Part shown: positions 54,066-63,858 of the stretch, in pieces
Numbering within the stretch: the stretch's first letter is position 1
Layout: every line of letters starts with the position of its first letter
From: Chitinophagaceae bacterium
GTDB taxonomy: Bacteria; Bacteroidota; Bacteroidia; Chitinophagales; Chitinophagaceae
Direction: 5' to 3'
DNA: 64,000 bases
Assembly (NCBI GenBank): GCA_019638475.1
Contig: JAHBTR010000002.1
Coordinates: 62,001 to 126,000, forward strand
Notes under the pieces: generated by a model
Told to the model about the DNA's origin: nothing
Databases searched by the model: none
Seen by the model: only the letters and a program-made list of their open reading frames with translations
Made by a program: the position numbers and the translations under genes

Positions 54066-54333
54066 TGTAATTAATTTTTGGTTTTTAGAGAGGCAAATAT
54101 AGTACTGTTATATTATTACCAAAATTTTGTAAAAACTTTATTGGCTAAATTATGTATAAGACTTCTATATCTATTGTTATGCTTTATGTAGCTTTCAATA
54201 GCTTTTTAGCAATATTTATGATGAAAGTTATTATATAAAAGTTAAAACAAACAGTTTAATATATATACTTTGGTATCTAATTTGTCAGTAGCTACATAAT
54301 GTTTTATTTTCACATATTAAAAAGATATTCATT

Positions 54334-57300
54334 CTGAAAAGATTTCTAAAAATATTAAGAAGAACAGTACTCATAATTATTGCAGTGATTATTTGTCTTT
54401 GGTTAGTTATACAAACTTCGCCAGTGCAAAATTGGTTAGTTGGTATGGTTACAAACAAACTTTCAGCACAGTTGGGTACACAAGTAAATATAAAGCATGT
54501 TAATATATCTTTATTTAACAGAGCAGATATTGAAGGCGTTTTTATTGCAGATAAAAACAAAGACACTCTGTTATATGCAGGACAATTAAAAGTAAGAATT
54601 ACAGATTGGTTTATGTTTAAAGATAAAGCTGTTATAAAATATGTAGGCTTAGAAGATGCAGTTATAAAACTTCAACGTTCTGATTCTGTTTGGAATTATC
54701 AATTTATTGTAGAACATTTTTCTTCTCCTAAAAAACCTTCTACTACAACACAAACAAAAAATAAAAATAGTGATGGAGGTATTGCTTTTAATCTTCAAAA
54801 AATTGATTTTAAAAATATTCGTTTTATCAATAATGATAGATGGGTAGGCGAAGAAATAAATGTTGGCATTAGTAGTTTTGTTGTAAATGCAGATACTGTT
54901 GATTTGAATAAAGGTTCATTTATAATAAACTCTATTGCTATTGAAAAACCTACTATAGTAATTGAAAATTTTGAACCTCTACGTCCTGAGTGGCTTAAAA
55001 AACCTAAAACGATTGATAGCATTTCACGCCTTAATCCTGCTGGGCTTTTTGTAAAAGTTAAAGAACTATCTATACATGATGGATTATTTGCTATACAAGC
55101 AAATCAACATGTACCCCTAAAACATTTTGATGGTGAACATTTAGCTTTTAATAGTATAAAAGGCAATTTTAAAAATGTTTATTTATTGAATGATACACTA
55201 ACAGCTAATATGAAATTAAGCTGTAAAGAACGTAGTGGTTTAGTAGTAAAAAATTTAATAGCAGACTATAAGGTGAACCCTCAAATAATGGAGTTTAAAA
55301 ACCTTGATGTAGAAACCAATAGAAGTAAGCTAAGCAACTATCTTGCTATGAAGTTTGAACACTTTGATTATGACTTTGCCAACTTTGTATCTCATGTAAC
55401 AATGGTAGCAGATTTTAATAATGCTTCTGTTCATAGCAATGATATTGCCTTATTTGCCCCTGCTATTGCATCTTTCAATAAAAATGTACAACTTTCTGGT
55501 AAGTTTAAAGGCACTATTACAGACTTTAATATTAATAATCTTTTAGCAAAAACAGGACATAGTACTATAAGGGGAAACCTTGCTATGAAAGGATTACCTA
55601 ATATTGATAAAACAATTATTTCTCTTCAAAATGGAGCTATTTATACCAATGCTATAGATTTGAATACTTATATTCCTGTATTAAAAACATTTACCAATCC
55701 TAATATTACTGCATTAGGAAATATTACTTATAAAGGCAACTTTAATGGATATTATCACAACTTTAAAACCAAAGGAAATATTAATACTGATTTAGGTGCT
55801 TTGTATGCAGATTTAGCTTTTAATTTCCCTACAAAACAAGAGCCTATTTATGCAGGTACTTTACATACAGAACAGTTTGATGTAGGAAAATTTATCAATA
55901 CACCTACATTGGGCAATATAGCTTTTGAAGGAAAAGTAGATGGAAGCAGTTTTACATTAGATAAAATGAAAGCCTCTATTGATGGAACAATTAAAAAATT
56001 AGAACTAAATAATTATGCCTATACCAATATTACAACTTTGGGCACTTTTGAAAAACAGGCTTTTAATGGACAAGTAAAAATTGCTGACCCTAATTTAGAC
56101 TTTATAGGTATTATGCAAATTGATGTTTCAGGCAATCAACCACGTTTTAATCTTTTTGCAGATATTTTAAAATCTAATTACAGAGAATTAAAACTTATTA
56201 ATACAGATAATTGGCAAGTTACAGGCACATTGGATGTAAACTTTTCAGGAACTAATATTGATAATTTTGAAGGAGAAGCAAAATTGTTAAATGCTGTTGT
56301 AACCAATAATGGAAAATCTATAGAATTTGATTTACTAAAACTTTCATCAGATTATTCAAACAATAAAAAGAATTTAAACCTTTCAAGTGCAGATTTTTCA
56401 GGCAGTGTTTCTGGCGATTTTAGTATTATGGGTTTACCTGCCAGTTTTCAAACATTTCTGCATAGATATTATCCTGCTTATGTTCCAATACCTGATACTA
56501 TTCCTCAAAATCAAGATTTTTCTTTTCATGTTACTACAGGTTATATAGCACCTTATTTGCAATTAGTAGATACTAAAATGGCAGGGCTTGATGATATAGA
56601 TATTGCTGGTACTATTAATACCAAAGAAAATAAACTACACACTATTATTCAAGTGCCTTCATTTATTTATGATAAATATCATTTTTCAGGCATTAATATT
56701 ACTGGCGATGGAACAATGGATTCTTTAATTGTAGCAGGCGATGTTTTTAGTATTATTATAAACGATAGTACTAATTTGCCTATGACTACATTTAACATAC
56801 GTTCTGCAAATGACCACTCATTGGTAAAAATACAAACAAGAGCAAGTAGTACATTAAATGATGCCTCTTTAGCTGCCAATGTATTTACTTTAGAAGATGG
56901 TGTAAGAGTAGAATTTCAACCTTCTTCTTTTGTTATCAATGAAAAAAAATGGAATATTGAAAAAAATGGAATCATTGTTTTAAGAAAGAATTTTTTAAGT
57001 ACCAAAGATTTTAATTTACAACAAGGATTTCAAGAAATAAATTTTAATACCGAATTTGAAGAAGATAATAATGCTACGAATTTGATTGTTGATGTAAAAA
57101 ATGTTGTATTAGGCGACTTTGTAGGCTATGCTTTAAAAGACCCAAGATTAGAAGGATTGACTACAGGAAAAATAAGTATAAACAACTTGTTTAATACAAT
57201 TCAAGCTAAAGCTGATATAGAGATTGATAATTTTAAAGTTGATGATGACTCTATTGGTATAGCAAAAGTTTTGGCTTTATATGATGGTAAAACAGGTAAA

Positions 57301-59142
57301 ATATCATGGAATTGGATTTCTCCTAATGCAGATTATCTTTTTAATGTGCAAGGTTCTTATGAAACAAAAGATTCTACAGCCAAAGACAGATTATATACAG
57401 ATATTGTATTTAAAAAATCAAAAATAAAACCTATTCAAAAATATTTAAAAGGTATTTTTTCTGATGTAGATGGATTGGCAACTGGTACATTAACCATAAA
57501 AGGAAATGATACCATCAATTTAATTGGAAATGTTACTTTAAAAGATGCAGGTTTATTGGTAGATTATACCCAAGTATATTATAACATAGATTCTGCTACA
57601 ATAAAATTTGAAGAAGATGGAATAAACTTTGGTTCATTTGTTATAAGAGATATGTATAACAATAAAGGCAATGTAAGAGGTAAATTGTATGAAAAGGGTT
57701 TTAAAGATATGGCATTTGATTTTGACTTATCTACCAACAAACTTTTATTATTAAATACCCAAGCAAAAGATAATCAGCAATTTTATGGCAAAGCAATAGG
57801 CAAAGCAACTTTGAGTTTTAAGGGGCCAGAAACGAATGCTAAAATGATTATAGTAGGCAATGCTAATGATACATCTCATATTTATATACCCAATAGTATT
57901 AGTAGAGAAAGTGCTGATGCAGACTTTATTGTATTTAAACAATTTGGGGAAGCAATGGCAGAACAAAAAAATACTTCTAAATTTAATTTATCAATAGATT
58001 TAGATTTAACTGCCAATGAAAAAGTAGATATAGATGTTATTTTAGATGATTTGGCAGGCGATGTTATTAAAGCAACAGGCAATGGGCGTTTGCGTATTAA
58101 AGTAGGTACAAATGAAAAATTAGATATACGAGGAAAGTATAACATAGCAAGAGGTAAATATGATTTTAACTTTCAATCTCTTATTAAAAAACCATTTTTA
58201 TTAATGCCCGATGCAGGTAATTATATTGAATGGACTGGCGATGCAATGGATGCAAAAATTAATATAGATGCAATGTATGAAGCGGATAATGTAAGATTAT
58301 CAGACCTTACAGGAAAAGCATCTGGCATTATGAGTAGCAATGTTAGTAGCCTTAGAGAAAGTGTGTATGTTATTGCTCAATTAAGAGATAAGTTAATGCA
58401 GCCTTCTATTAAATTTAAAATAGATTTTCCAACCAATAGCCCTGTAAAAACAGACCCAGATTTTGCTCAGTTTTTAACAAGAATGGAAAAAGATGAAAAT
58501 GAAATGTTGCAACAAGCTACTTCATTAATTGTATTTGGAGCATTTGCTCCTTATGGGCAAGGTTTATTAAGTAGTGGAGCAGGAGGAGGTGGTAATCTTA
58601 CAGGATATGTAAATAGTTTATCTCAAAGAATTATGGCTTCTGCATCTAACCTTATTTCAGGTTTTTTATCTAAACTATTTAATGATAAAAGTTTAAAAGT
58701 AGATTTAGGAACATCTATATATAGTAGTAGTAGCATATTAAACCAAGGAGTTTCTACAACAGGCAACAGAATTGACCGTTCCATAATTAATTTTAAAATA
58801 GGTAAAAGTTTCTTTAACGATAATGTAATTGTAACTTTTGGTACTGATGTAGATTTTAATATAGGTTCTGCTGTTGGTGGCAATACACAATGGCTTCCTG
58901 ATTTTAATATAGAATTTGTTTTAAGTAAAGACAAAAAACTAAGAGCCATTATTTTTAACAAAAATAGTTTAGATATTAGTGGTGCTACTTTTGGTAAAAG
59001 AAATAGACAAGGGTTAAGTATTAGCTATCGTCAAGAGTTTGAAACTTTATTTGGCAAAAAACAAACAGAAGATAAGCGAACATCTTCTACGCCTATATTA
59101 TACAAACAAAAAGATGTTGAATTTATAGAGAAAACTAATTAG
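54334..59142 (+). CDS. tamB: TamB-like translocation/assembly protein (DUF490)
   Basis: Very long periplasm-spanning lipid-transfer or barrel-assembly protein. The start is unresolved: the GTG at 54385 would cut its membrane anchor, while the frame stays open back to a TAG at 54289 with no ATG, GTG or TTG; translation from CTG at 54334 (or ATT at 54331) gives KRFLKILRRTVLIIIAVIICLWL, a typical basic start plus anchor, and 1602 residues. The middle is repetitive beta-strand sequence, and the C-terminal DUF490 domain has RGKYDFNFQSLIKKPFLL and ATSLIVFGAFAPYG. tamA is not adjacent. Confidence 0.85.
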   Translation: MKRFLKILRRTVLIIIAVIICLWLVIQTSPVQNWLVGMVTNKLSAQLGTQVNIKHVNISLFNRADIEGVFIADKNKDTLLYAGQLKVRITDWFMFKDKAVIKYVGLEDAVIKLQRSDSVWNYQFIVEHFSSPKKPSTTTQTKNKNSDGGIAFNLQKIDFKNIRFINNDRWVGEEINVGISSFVVNADTVDLNKGSFIINSIAIEKPTIVIENFEPLRPEWLKKPKTIDSISRLNPAGLFVKVKELSIHDGLFAIQANQHVPLKHFDGEHLAFNSIKGNFKNVYLLNDTLTANMKLSCKERSGLVVKNLIADYKVNPQIMEFKNLDVETNRSKLSNYLAMKFEHFDYDFANFVSHVTMVADFNNASVHSNDIALFAPAIASFNKNVQLSGKFKGTITDFNINNLLAKTGHSTIRGNLAMKGLPNIDKTIISLQNGAIYTNAIDLNTYIPVLKTFTNPNITALGNITYKGNFNGYYHNFKTKGNINTDLGALYADLAFNFPTKQEPIYAGTLHTEQFDVGKFINTPTLGNIAFEGKVDGSSFTLDKMKASIDGTIKKLELNNYAYTNITTLGTFEKQAFNGQVKIADPNLDFIGIMQIDVSGNQPRFNLFADILKSNYRELKLINTDNWQVTGTLDVNFSGTNIDNFEGEAKLLNAVVTNNGKSIEFDLLKLSSDYSNNKKNLNLSSADFSGSVSGDFSIMGLPASFQTFLHRYYPAYVPIPDTIPQNQDFSFHVTTGYIAPYLQLVDTKMAGLDDIDIAGTINTKENKLHTIIQVPSFIYDKYHFSGINITGDGTMDSLIVAGDVFSIIINDSTNLPMTTFNIRSANDHSLVKIQTRASSTLNDASLAANVFTLEDGVRVEFQPSSFVINEKKWNIEKNGIIVLRKNFLSTKDFNLQQGFQEINFNTEFEEDNNATNLIVDVKNVVLGDFVGYALKDPRLEGLTTGKISINNLFNTIQAKADIEIDNFKVDDDSIGIAKVLALYDGKTGKISWNWISPNADYLFNVQGSYETKDSTAKDRLYTDIVFKKSKIKPIQKYLKGIFSDVDGLATGTLTIKGNDTINLIGNVTLKDAGLLVDYTQVYYNIDSATIKFEEDGINFGSFVIRDMYNNKGNVRGKLYEKGFKDMAFDFDLSTNKLLLLNTQAKDNQQFYGKAIGKATLSFKGPETNAKMIIVGNANDTSHIYIPNSISRESADADFIVFKQFGEAMAEQKNTSKFNLSIDLDLTANEKVDIDVILDDLAGDVIKATGNGRLRIKVGTNEKLDIRGKYNIARGKYDFNFQSLIKKPFLLMPDAGNYIEWTGDAMDAKINIDAMYEADNVRLSDLTGKASGIMSSNVSSLRESVYVIAQLRDKLMQPSIKFKIDFPTNSPVKTDPDFAQFLTRMEKDENEMLQQATSLIVFGAFAPYGQGLLSSGAGGGGNLTGYVNSLSQRIMASASNLISGFLSKLFNDKSLKVDLGTSIYSSSSILNQGVSTTGNRIDRSIINFKIGKSFFNDNVIVTFGTDVDFNIGSAVGGNTQWLPDFNIEFVLSKDKKLRAIIFNKNSLDISGATFGKRNRQGLSISYRQEFETLFGKKQTEDKRTSSTPILYKQKDVEFIEKTN

Positions 59143-60410
59143 TATCTATATTTTTCTTTCCATCTTTCTTGCAAAAATTTTCTTACTTCATTTTCTCTTG
59201 CATTATTTCCTGGGCTGTAAAAAGAAGTTTCTTTTATTTGTTCGGGTAAATATTCTTGTTCTATAAAATTGTTTTCGCCATTGTGAGAGTATTGATAATT
59301 TTTGCCATACTGTAAATCTTTCATTAACTTGGTTGGTGCATTTCTTAAATGCAATGGTACAGGCAAATCGCCAAATTGTTTTACTGCTTGCAATGCCTTT
59401 TCAATAGCCATATAAGAAGCATTACTTTTTATGGATGTAGCTAAATACACAGCACACTGACTTAATATTATTCTACCTTCTGGATAACCAATTTTACTTA
59501 CAGCATCAAAAGTTGTATTGGCTAATAATAGTGCATTAGGATTTGCATTGCCTATATCTTCACTTGCAAAAATGAGCATACGCCTTGCTATAAATTTTAT
59601 ATCTTCTCCTCCTTCTATCATTCTTGCAAGCCAATAGACAGCAGCATTAGGGTCGCTGCCACGCATACTTTTTATAAAAGCAGAAATAATATCATAATGT
59701 TGTTCTCCTTGTTTATCATACAAGGCAATTTTTTTTTGTGCCACCTGCATTACTAATGTATCTGTAATAATTATGTTATCAGTATTACTGTCTGTTGTAT
59801 TATACACCAATTCTAATAAGTTTAATATTTTTCTTGCATCGCCACCACTAATATTAATTAATGCAGTTGTTTCTTTTAAGTCAATATTTTTTTTGTTTAA
59901 TATGGTATCTTTTTGAATAGCATATTGCAAAAGCTCTATTAATTTTTCTTCTGTTAAAGGTTTTAAAACATATACTTGTGTTCTGCTAAGCAATGCACTA
60001 TTTACTTCAAAAGAAGGATTTTCTGTTGTAGCACCTATTAATGTAATAGTACCATTTTCTACAGCACCCAATAAAGCATCTTGCTGACTTTTATTAAAGC
60101 GATGAATTTCATCAATAAATAAAATGGCTTGAGATGTTTTTTTAGCTTGTTCTATTACTTCTCTTACATCTTTTACACCACTACTAATAGCACTTAGCTG
60201 AAAATATGGTAATGATAAACTATGAGCAATAATATTTGCAATGGTTGTTTTTCCTACCCCTGGTGGTCCCCACAAAATCATAGAAGGAACTTTACTTTGC
60301 TCTATAGATTTTCTTAAAATACTATTTTTGCCTGTTAAATGTTCTTGACCTATTAAATCATCTAAGGTAGTAGGTCTTAAACGTTCTGCAAGTGGTATAA
60401 AACTATTCAT
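59139..60410 (-). CDS. rarA: Replication-associated recombination protein A (RarA/MgsA)
   Basis: AAA+ ATPase of clamp-loader type that acts at stalled forks. Walker A is WGPPGVGKTT and Walker B LFIDEIHRFNKSQQD, with the sensor segments LIGATTENPSFEVN and ISGGDARKILNLL, and the tetramerisation domain ISAFIKSMRGSDPNAAVYWLARMIEGGED. Length (423 aa) is normal. Its stop overlaps the tamB stop: TTAG holds both. Confidence 0.96.
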   Translation of the reverse strand: MNSFIPLAERLRPTTLDDLIGQEHLTGKNSILRKSIEQSKVPSMILWGPPGVGKTTIANIIAHSLSLPYFQLSAISSGVKDVREVIEQAKKTSQAILFIDEIHRFNKSQQDALLGAVENGTITLIGATTENPSFEVNSALLSRTQVYVLKPLTEEKLIELLQYAIQKDTILNKKNIDLKETTALINISGGDARKILNLLELVYNTTDSNTDNIIITDTLVMQVAQKKIALYDKQGEQHYDIISAFIKSMRGSDPNAAVYWLARMIEGGEDIKFIARRMLIFASEDIGNANPNALLLANTTFDAVSKIGYPEGRIILSQCAVYLATSIKSNASYMAIEKALQAVKQFGDLPVPLHLRNAPTKLMKDLQYGKNYQYSHNGENNFIEQEYLPEQIKETSFYSPGNNARENEVRKFLQERWKEKYRY

Positions 60411-60711
60411 AGCCGAAAGGTAAATGCTATTTTACTGTTTAGCAAAAAACAATGTATAAACTTCAATTTTTAAATGCTATTCAATATGCAAAGTAATTAT
60501 TCGTTTTTCATATTTCTAATTTTTATAAAAACTACCCCTAACCCCTTCATAGAAGGGGAAATAACTCGGAGGTTTTTTATTTTTTTTCTTTCGTAAGCCT
60601 ATTGTAGAATAAGACATGAGATAATAATTTTGGCTTTAAAAAAGTTCATATATTTGAGAGTTGATGGTAGAGTTAAGATAACACACAACTGACATAGGCA
60701 AGACAAGAGAA
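60411..60711. other. Divergent intergenic region rarA / helicase-nuclease gene
   Basis: 301 nt without a gene. It contains a small palindrome CCCCTTC-ATA-GAAGGGG (60542-60558), of a type frequent in Bacteroidota intergenic DNA, and an 18-nt T-rich stretch to its right. The helicase promoter lies at 60602-60632. Nothing else was recognised. Confidence 0.5.
60602..60632 (+). promoter_or_regulatory. Bacteroidota-type promoter of the helicase-nuclease gene
   Basis: TTG at 60602-60604, 20-nt spacer, TAATTTTG at 60625-60632. It predicts a leader of about 70 nt before the ATG at 60712, so the gene can be expressed on its own. Confidence 0.55.
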
Positions 60712-63700
60712 ATGACTAACAAAAAGATAACTGCACTTATAGGAAAAGCTATCCGAGAAGGTAAATACCTTAATATTTCTTATAAAAATAAGAGCGGGGG
60801 AACTACATTTTTTTGGATTAGCATTTTAGATATTAATACCAATGGTGAACTTTTTGTTAATCAATTCAATACCACAAAAGAAGCTTCTCTTTTAGGCAAA
60901 AAGATTTTTATCTCAAGTATTCAGACCGCTGAAATTTTAAGATTTTCTCATTATGATGTTTCTGACGAGCTGATAAAAAAAATTGATGAAGATAAAAATT
61001 TAGAGAAATACGAATTTAATAGATATGACAACAACATATTAAATTATTATTTGGAGTGCTATAAAGCAAACAATGACCCTTTCCTGCATAAACAACATTT
61101 AATCCCTAATATAGATTTATCAGAATTAATTAGTAAAAATCCCTATCAACTAACAGATGAACAACAAAAACACATTATAAAAGAAATTTACAATAATGAT
61201 TACCATACATTCTATGAATACGAACTTGCCTTATCTGAATTTTCAATAGATATAGAATCAAGAGGAAAGTTTGTTGTTGCATTTAGAAATTTAACTTATG
61301 ACCCCGTAAAAAAGACACTCCAAGTAGGAAGTAAAACACATTTTAATTCAAACTTCTATATTAATGGTATTAAATATTCATTATCTTATTATACAGACTT
61401 AAACCCTACTGACTTTGAAACGTTATTTATAAAAGACAAATCAGGTACAATAGAATTATTAAAAGGTAATTTTAAATCAGGAGAATTACCTAATACAAAA
61501 CCTGAAATTATCGTTTTAGGATATGCTCAAATAGACATATCTACTATTTATGATGAGATAAATTCGGAACAAACAAATAATGAAATGAGAATTCCTCTAA
61601 AGGCATTCTTCCAAAACTTATCCTTACTCGACAGAAAAAACAGAAAAGAACCACATATTGTTCTTTATGACAACAATGTCAATATAGACCAACTTTGCAC
61701 TATTTACAATTCATTAAAATATCCGATTACTTATGTGCAAGGACCTCCGGGAACAGGAAAAACTCAAACCATTTTAAATATTGTCGTGAATTGTCTGACG
61801 AATAATAAAACGTTGTTGATTTCTTCAAACAATAACACTCCGATTGACGGAATAAAAGACAAATTATATTTAGGAAAATATAAAAATAAAGAGATTCTGT
61901 TTCCAATTATCAGACTTGGAAATAAAGAACGTACAGCAGAAGCATTAAAAAAGATTAAAGAATTTTATGAATTTGAAACAAAAGATGTTCCCAAAAAAGA
62001 ACTCTTGTTCAATTTAAAAGAGAGGTCAAAGGAAAAAAATAAAATATTACTCGGAAAATTAAAAAATTACGAGGATAGAATTGACCTTGTTCAAAATTTA
62101 GAGTTTATTAATGCGTTACTTTCAAAAGGTAGTTATTGGTTACTCGAACAAGAAAAACAGAAACTCGAAGAACGATTAAACCAAATTCCTGAAACAACTG
62201 ACGACAACCTTAAAGGAATATTTGAAATTATTAAAGACAATTACCAGTTACTTCAATATTTTTATTTTGAGTCTTTAAGCTACATAAAATGTCTGAAAAA
62301 CAAAGACTATGCTGAACTCGTAGAAATACTGTATCTTCAAGATGAAGAGGAACAAGTGAAAAAATTTAATCAGTGGATAGCAAATGACGAGAATTTAGAA
62401 AAATTTACAAAAGTATTCCCTATTATTCTTACAACTAATCTTTCAAGTCGTAGATTAGGAAAAAAATTCAAATTTGATTTACTGACGATTGATGAAGCTG
62501 GTCAATGTGATATTTCCACAAGTTTAGTTCCAATCTCAAAATGTAAAAATATGGTTTTAATTGGCGATACAAATCAACTAAAACCTATTGTAGTTTTTGA
62601 AGAAACACGAAACGAACGATTACTGAAACAATATGAAATTGATAAAATTTACGATTATTTCAACAATTCAATACTTTCAGTCTATAAAAGAATAGATAAT
62701 ATTTCGAGAGATATTTTATTGAGTTACCATTATCGTTGTGGCGAAAAAATTATCAATTATTCCAATATGAGATTTTATGAAAACAGATTAAATCTCACAG
62801 CAATTAAAAATAAAGGCGAAGTAAAATTATTAGATGTAAATAATGTAAATCAAAAGAATAAAAATGCACAAATAGAAGAAGCCAGAGAAATTATAAACTA
62901 CATAAAAAATAATAATTTATCTGATGTCTTTATTATAACACCTTTTAGAAATCAGGAGGATGTTATAAATCATTATTTAAAAGATGCAAAAGAAAAAAAA
63001 GAAATAGATTCTTCTGTAAATTGTGGAACGATTCATAAAGTTCAAGGACAAGAAAATAAAACCATAATAATATCTACAGCAATTTCAAAGAAAACGACTG
63101 AAAAAACATACGACTGGATTAAAGATAATAGTCAGCTGATAAATGTTGGTGTTACAAGAGCTAAAGAAAATTTAATCATTGTAACCGACAAAAAGGCAAT
63201 AGATATATTGTCTAAAAAAGATGATGATTTATATGCTTTGATTGATTATGTTGAAAAAAACGGAACAACTCAAATTGCTCAAAGTAGCGTTAATAAATTC
63301 ACGATTGGTTTTTCTAATAACTCCAAATTTGAAGACGAATTTTATAAAACAATGCAACATTATTGTACAATTAAAGGAGGTAGATTTGAAAGAAATGTAA
63401 AAACTATTGATGTATTTCCAGAAGAAAAAAATAACCATCTTGTAAATAAAAAAGAGTTTGATGGAGTACTTTATCAAGGAAAGATTCCTAATATTGTTTT
63501 TGAAATAAATGGAGCGGAGCACTATAAAAATAAAAAACGAATAGAATCTGATAAAATCAAAATGGAATTATTAAAAAGTAAAAATATTCGCTTAATTACT
63601 ATCCCAAATCAATATGTAAAACATTATGAATTTATACGGGAATTAATTAAAAAATTTAAAGGAGATGCTTATCAAAAAACATTGTTTGACGACTACGATT

Positions 63701-63720
63701 CTACAGACTGGCAACAATAA
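60712..63720 (+). CDS. WYL-like / SF1 helicase / DUF2726-like nuclease fusion, probable defence protein
   Basis: A 1002-residue fusion. Residues ~1-85 resemble a WYL domain (IGKAIREGKYLNISYKNKSGGTTFF). Residues ~330-850 are a UPF1-type superfamily 1 helicase: Walker A GPPGTGKT at 344-351, a coiled-coil-like insert (~430-500), DEAGQ at 594-598, GDTNQLKP, HKVQGQE at 775-781, and GVTRAKEN with R816. Residues ~880-985 form a PD-(D/E)XK-like domain of DUF2726 type: EFDG (D917), FEIN (E931), GAEH and R..SDKIKMELL. Single gene with its own promoter and no partner. Similar helicase-nuclease fusions act against phages; the role here is inferred. Confidence 0.82.
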   Translation: MTNKKITALIGKAIREGKYLNISYKNKSGGTTFFWISILDINTNGELFVNQFNTTKEASLLGKKIFISSIQTAEILRFSHYDVSDELIKKIDEDKNLEKYEFNRYDNNILNYYLECYKANNDPFLHKQHLIPNIDLSELISKNPYQLTDEQQKHIIKEIYNNDYHTFYEYELALSEFSIDIESRGKFVVAFRNLTYDPVKKTLQVGSKTHFNSNFYINGIKYSLSYYTDLNPTDFETLFIKDKSGTIELLKGNFKSGELPNTKPEIIVLGYAQIDISTIYDEINSEQTNNEMRIPLKAFFQNLSLLDRKNRKEPHIVLYDNNVNIDQLCTIYNSLKYPITYVQGPPGTGKTQTILNIVVNCLTNNKTLLISSNNNTPIDGIKDKLYLGKYKNKEILFPIIRLGNKERTAEALKKIKEFYEFETKDVPKKELLFNLKERSKEKNKILLGKLKNYEDRIDLVQNLEFINALLSKGSYWLLEQEKQKLEERLNQIPETTDDNLKGIFEIIKDNYQLLQYFYFESLSYIKCLKNKDYAELVEILYLQDEEEQVKKFNQWIANDENLEKFTKVFPIILTTNLSSRRLGKKFKFDLLTIDEAGQCDISTSLVPISKCKNMVLIGDTNQLKPIVVFEETRNERLLKQYEIDKIYDYFNNSILSVYKRIDNISRDILLSYHYRCGEKIINYSNMRFYENRLNLTAIKNKGEVKLLDVNNVNQKNKNAQIEEAREIINYIKNNNLSDVFIITPFRNQEDVINHYLKDAKEKKEIDSSVNCGTIHKVQGQENKTIIISTAISKKTTEKTYDWIKDNSQLINVGVTRAKENLIIVTDKKAIDILSKKDDDLYALIDYVEKNGTTQIAQSSVNKFTIGFSNNSKFEDEFYKTMQHYCTIKGGRFERNVKTIDVFPEEKNNHLVNKKEFDGVLYQGKIPNIVFEINGAEHYKNKKRIESDKIKMELLKSKNIRLITIPNQYVKHYEFIRELIKKFKGDAYQKTLFDDYDSTDWQQ

Positions 63721-63795
63721 GATAAACTAACAAACCAAACAAATCCCAAAAACAACTAAAAAATAATAACGCACACCAACACCTTTTCACTACAA

Positions 63796-63832
63796 AAATT
63801 AAAAGCCGCCAAACAAGTATGTTCAACGGCTT
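63796..63832 (-). terminator. Terminator of the outer-membrane barrel gene
   Basis: On the minus strand AAGCCG/CGGCTT (63803-63808 with 63827-63832) with further inner pairing is followed by TTTTAATTTTT, 26 nt after the gene stop. Confidence 0.7.
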
Positions 63833-63858
63833 AATTATATATCTACACTTTTTGAAAA

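Noticed and set aside
54385..59142. GTG at 54385 as the tamB start
   Set aside because: It would cut through the membrane anchor although the same frame continues upstream with the expected basic N-terminus.
60542..60558. Terminator or mobile element at CCCCTTC-ATA-GAAGGGG
   Set aside because: The stem is short, no T-run follows directly, and it lies between divergent genes; such small palindromes are common background in Bacteroidota.
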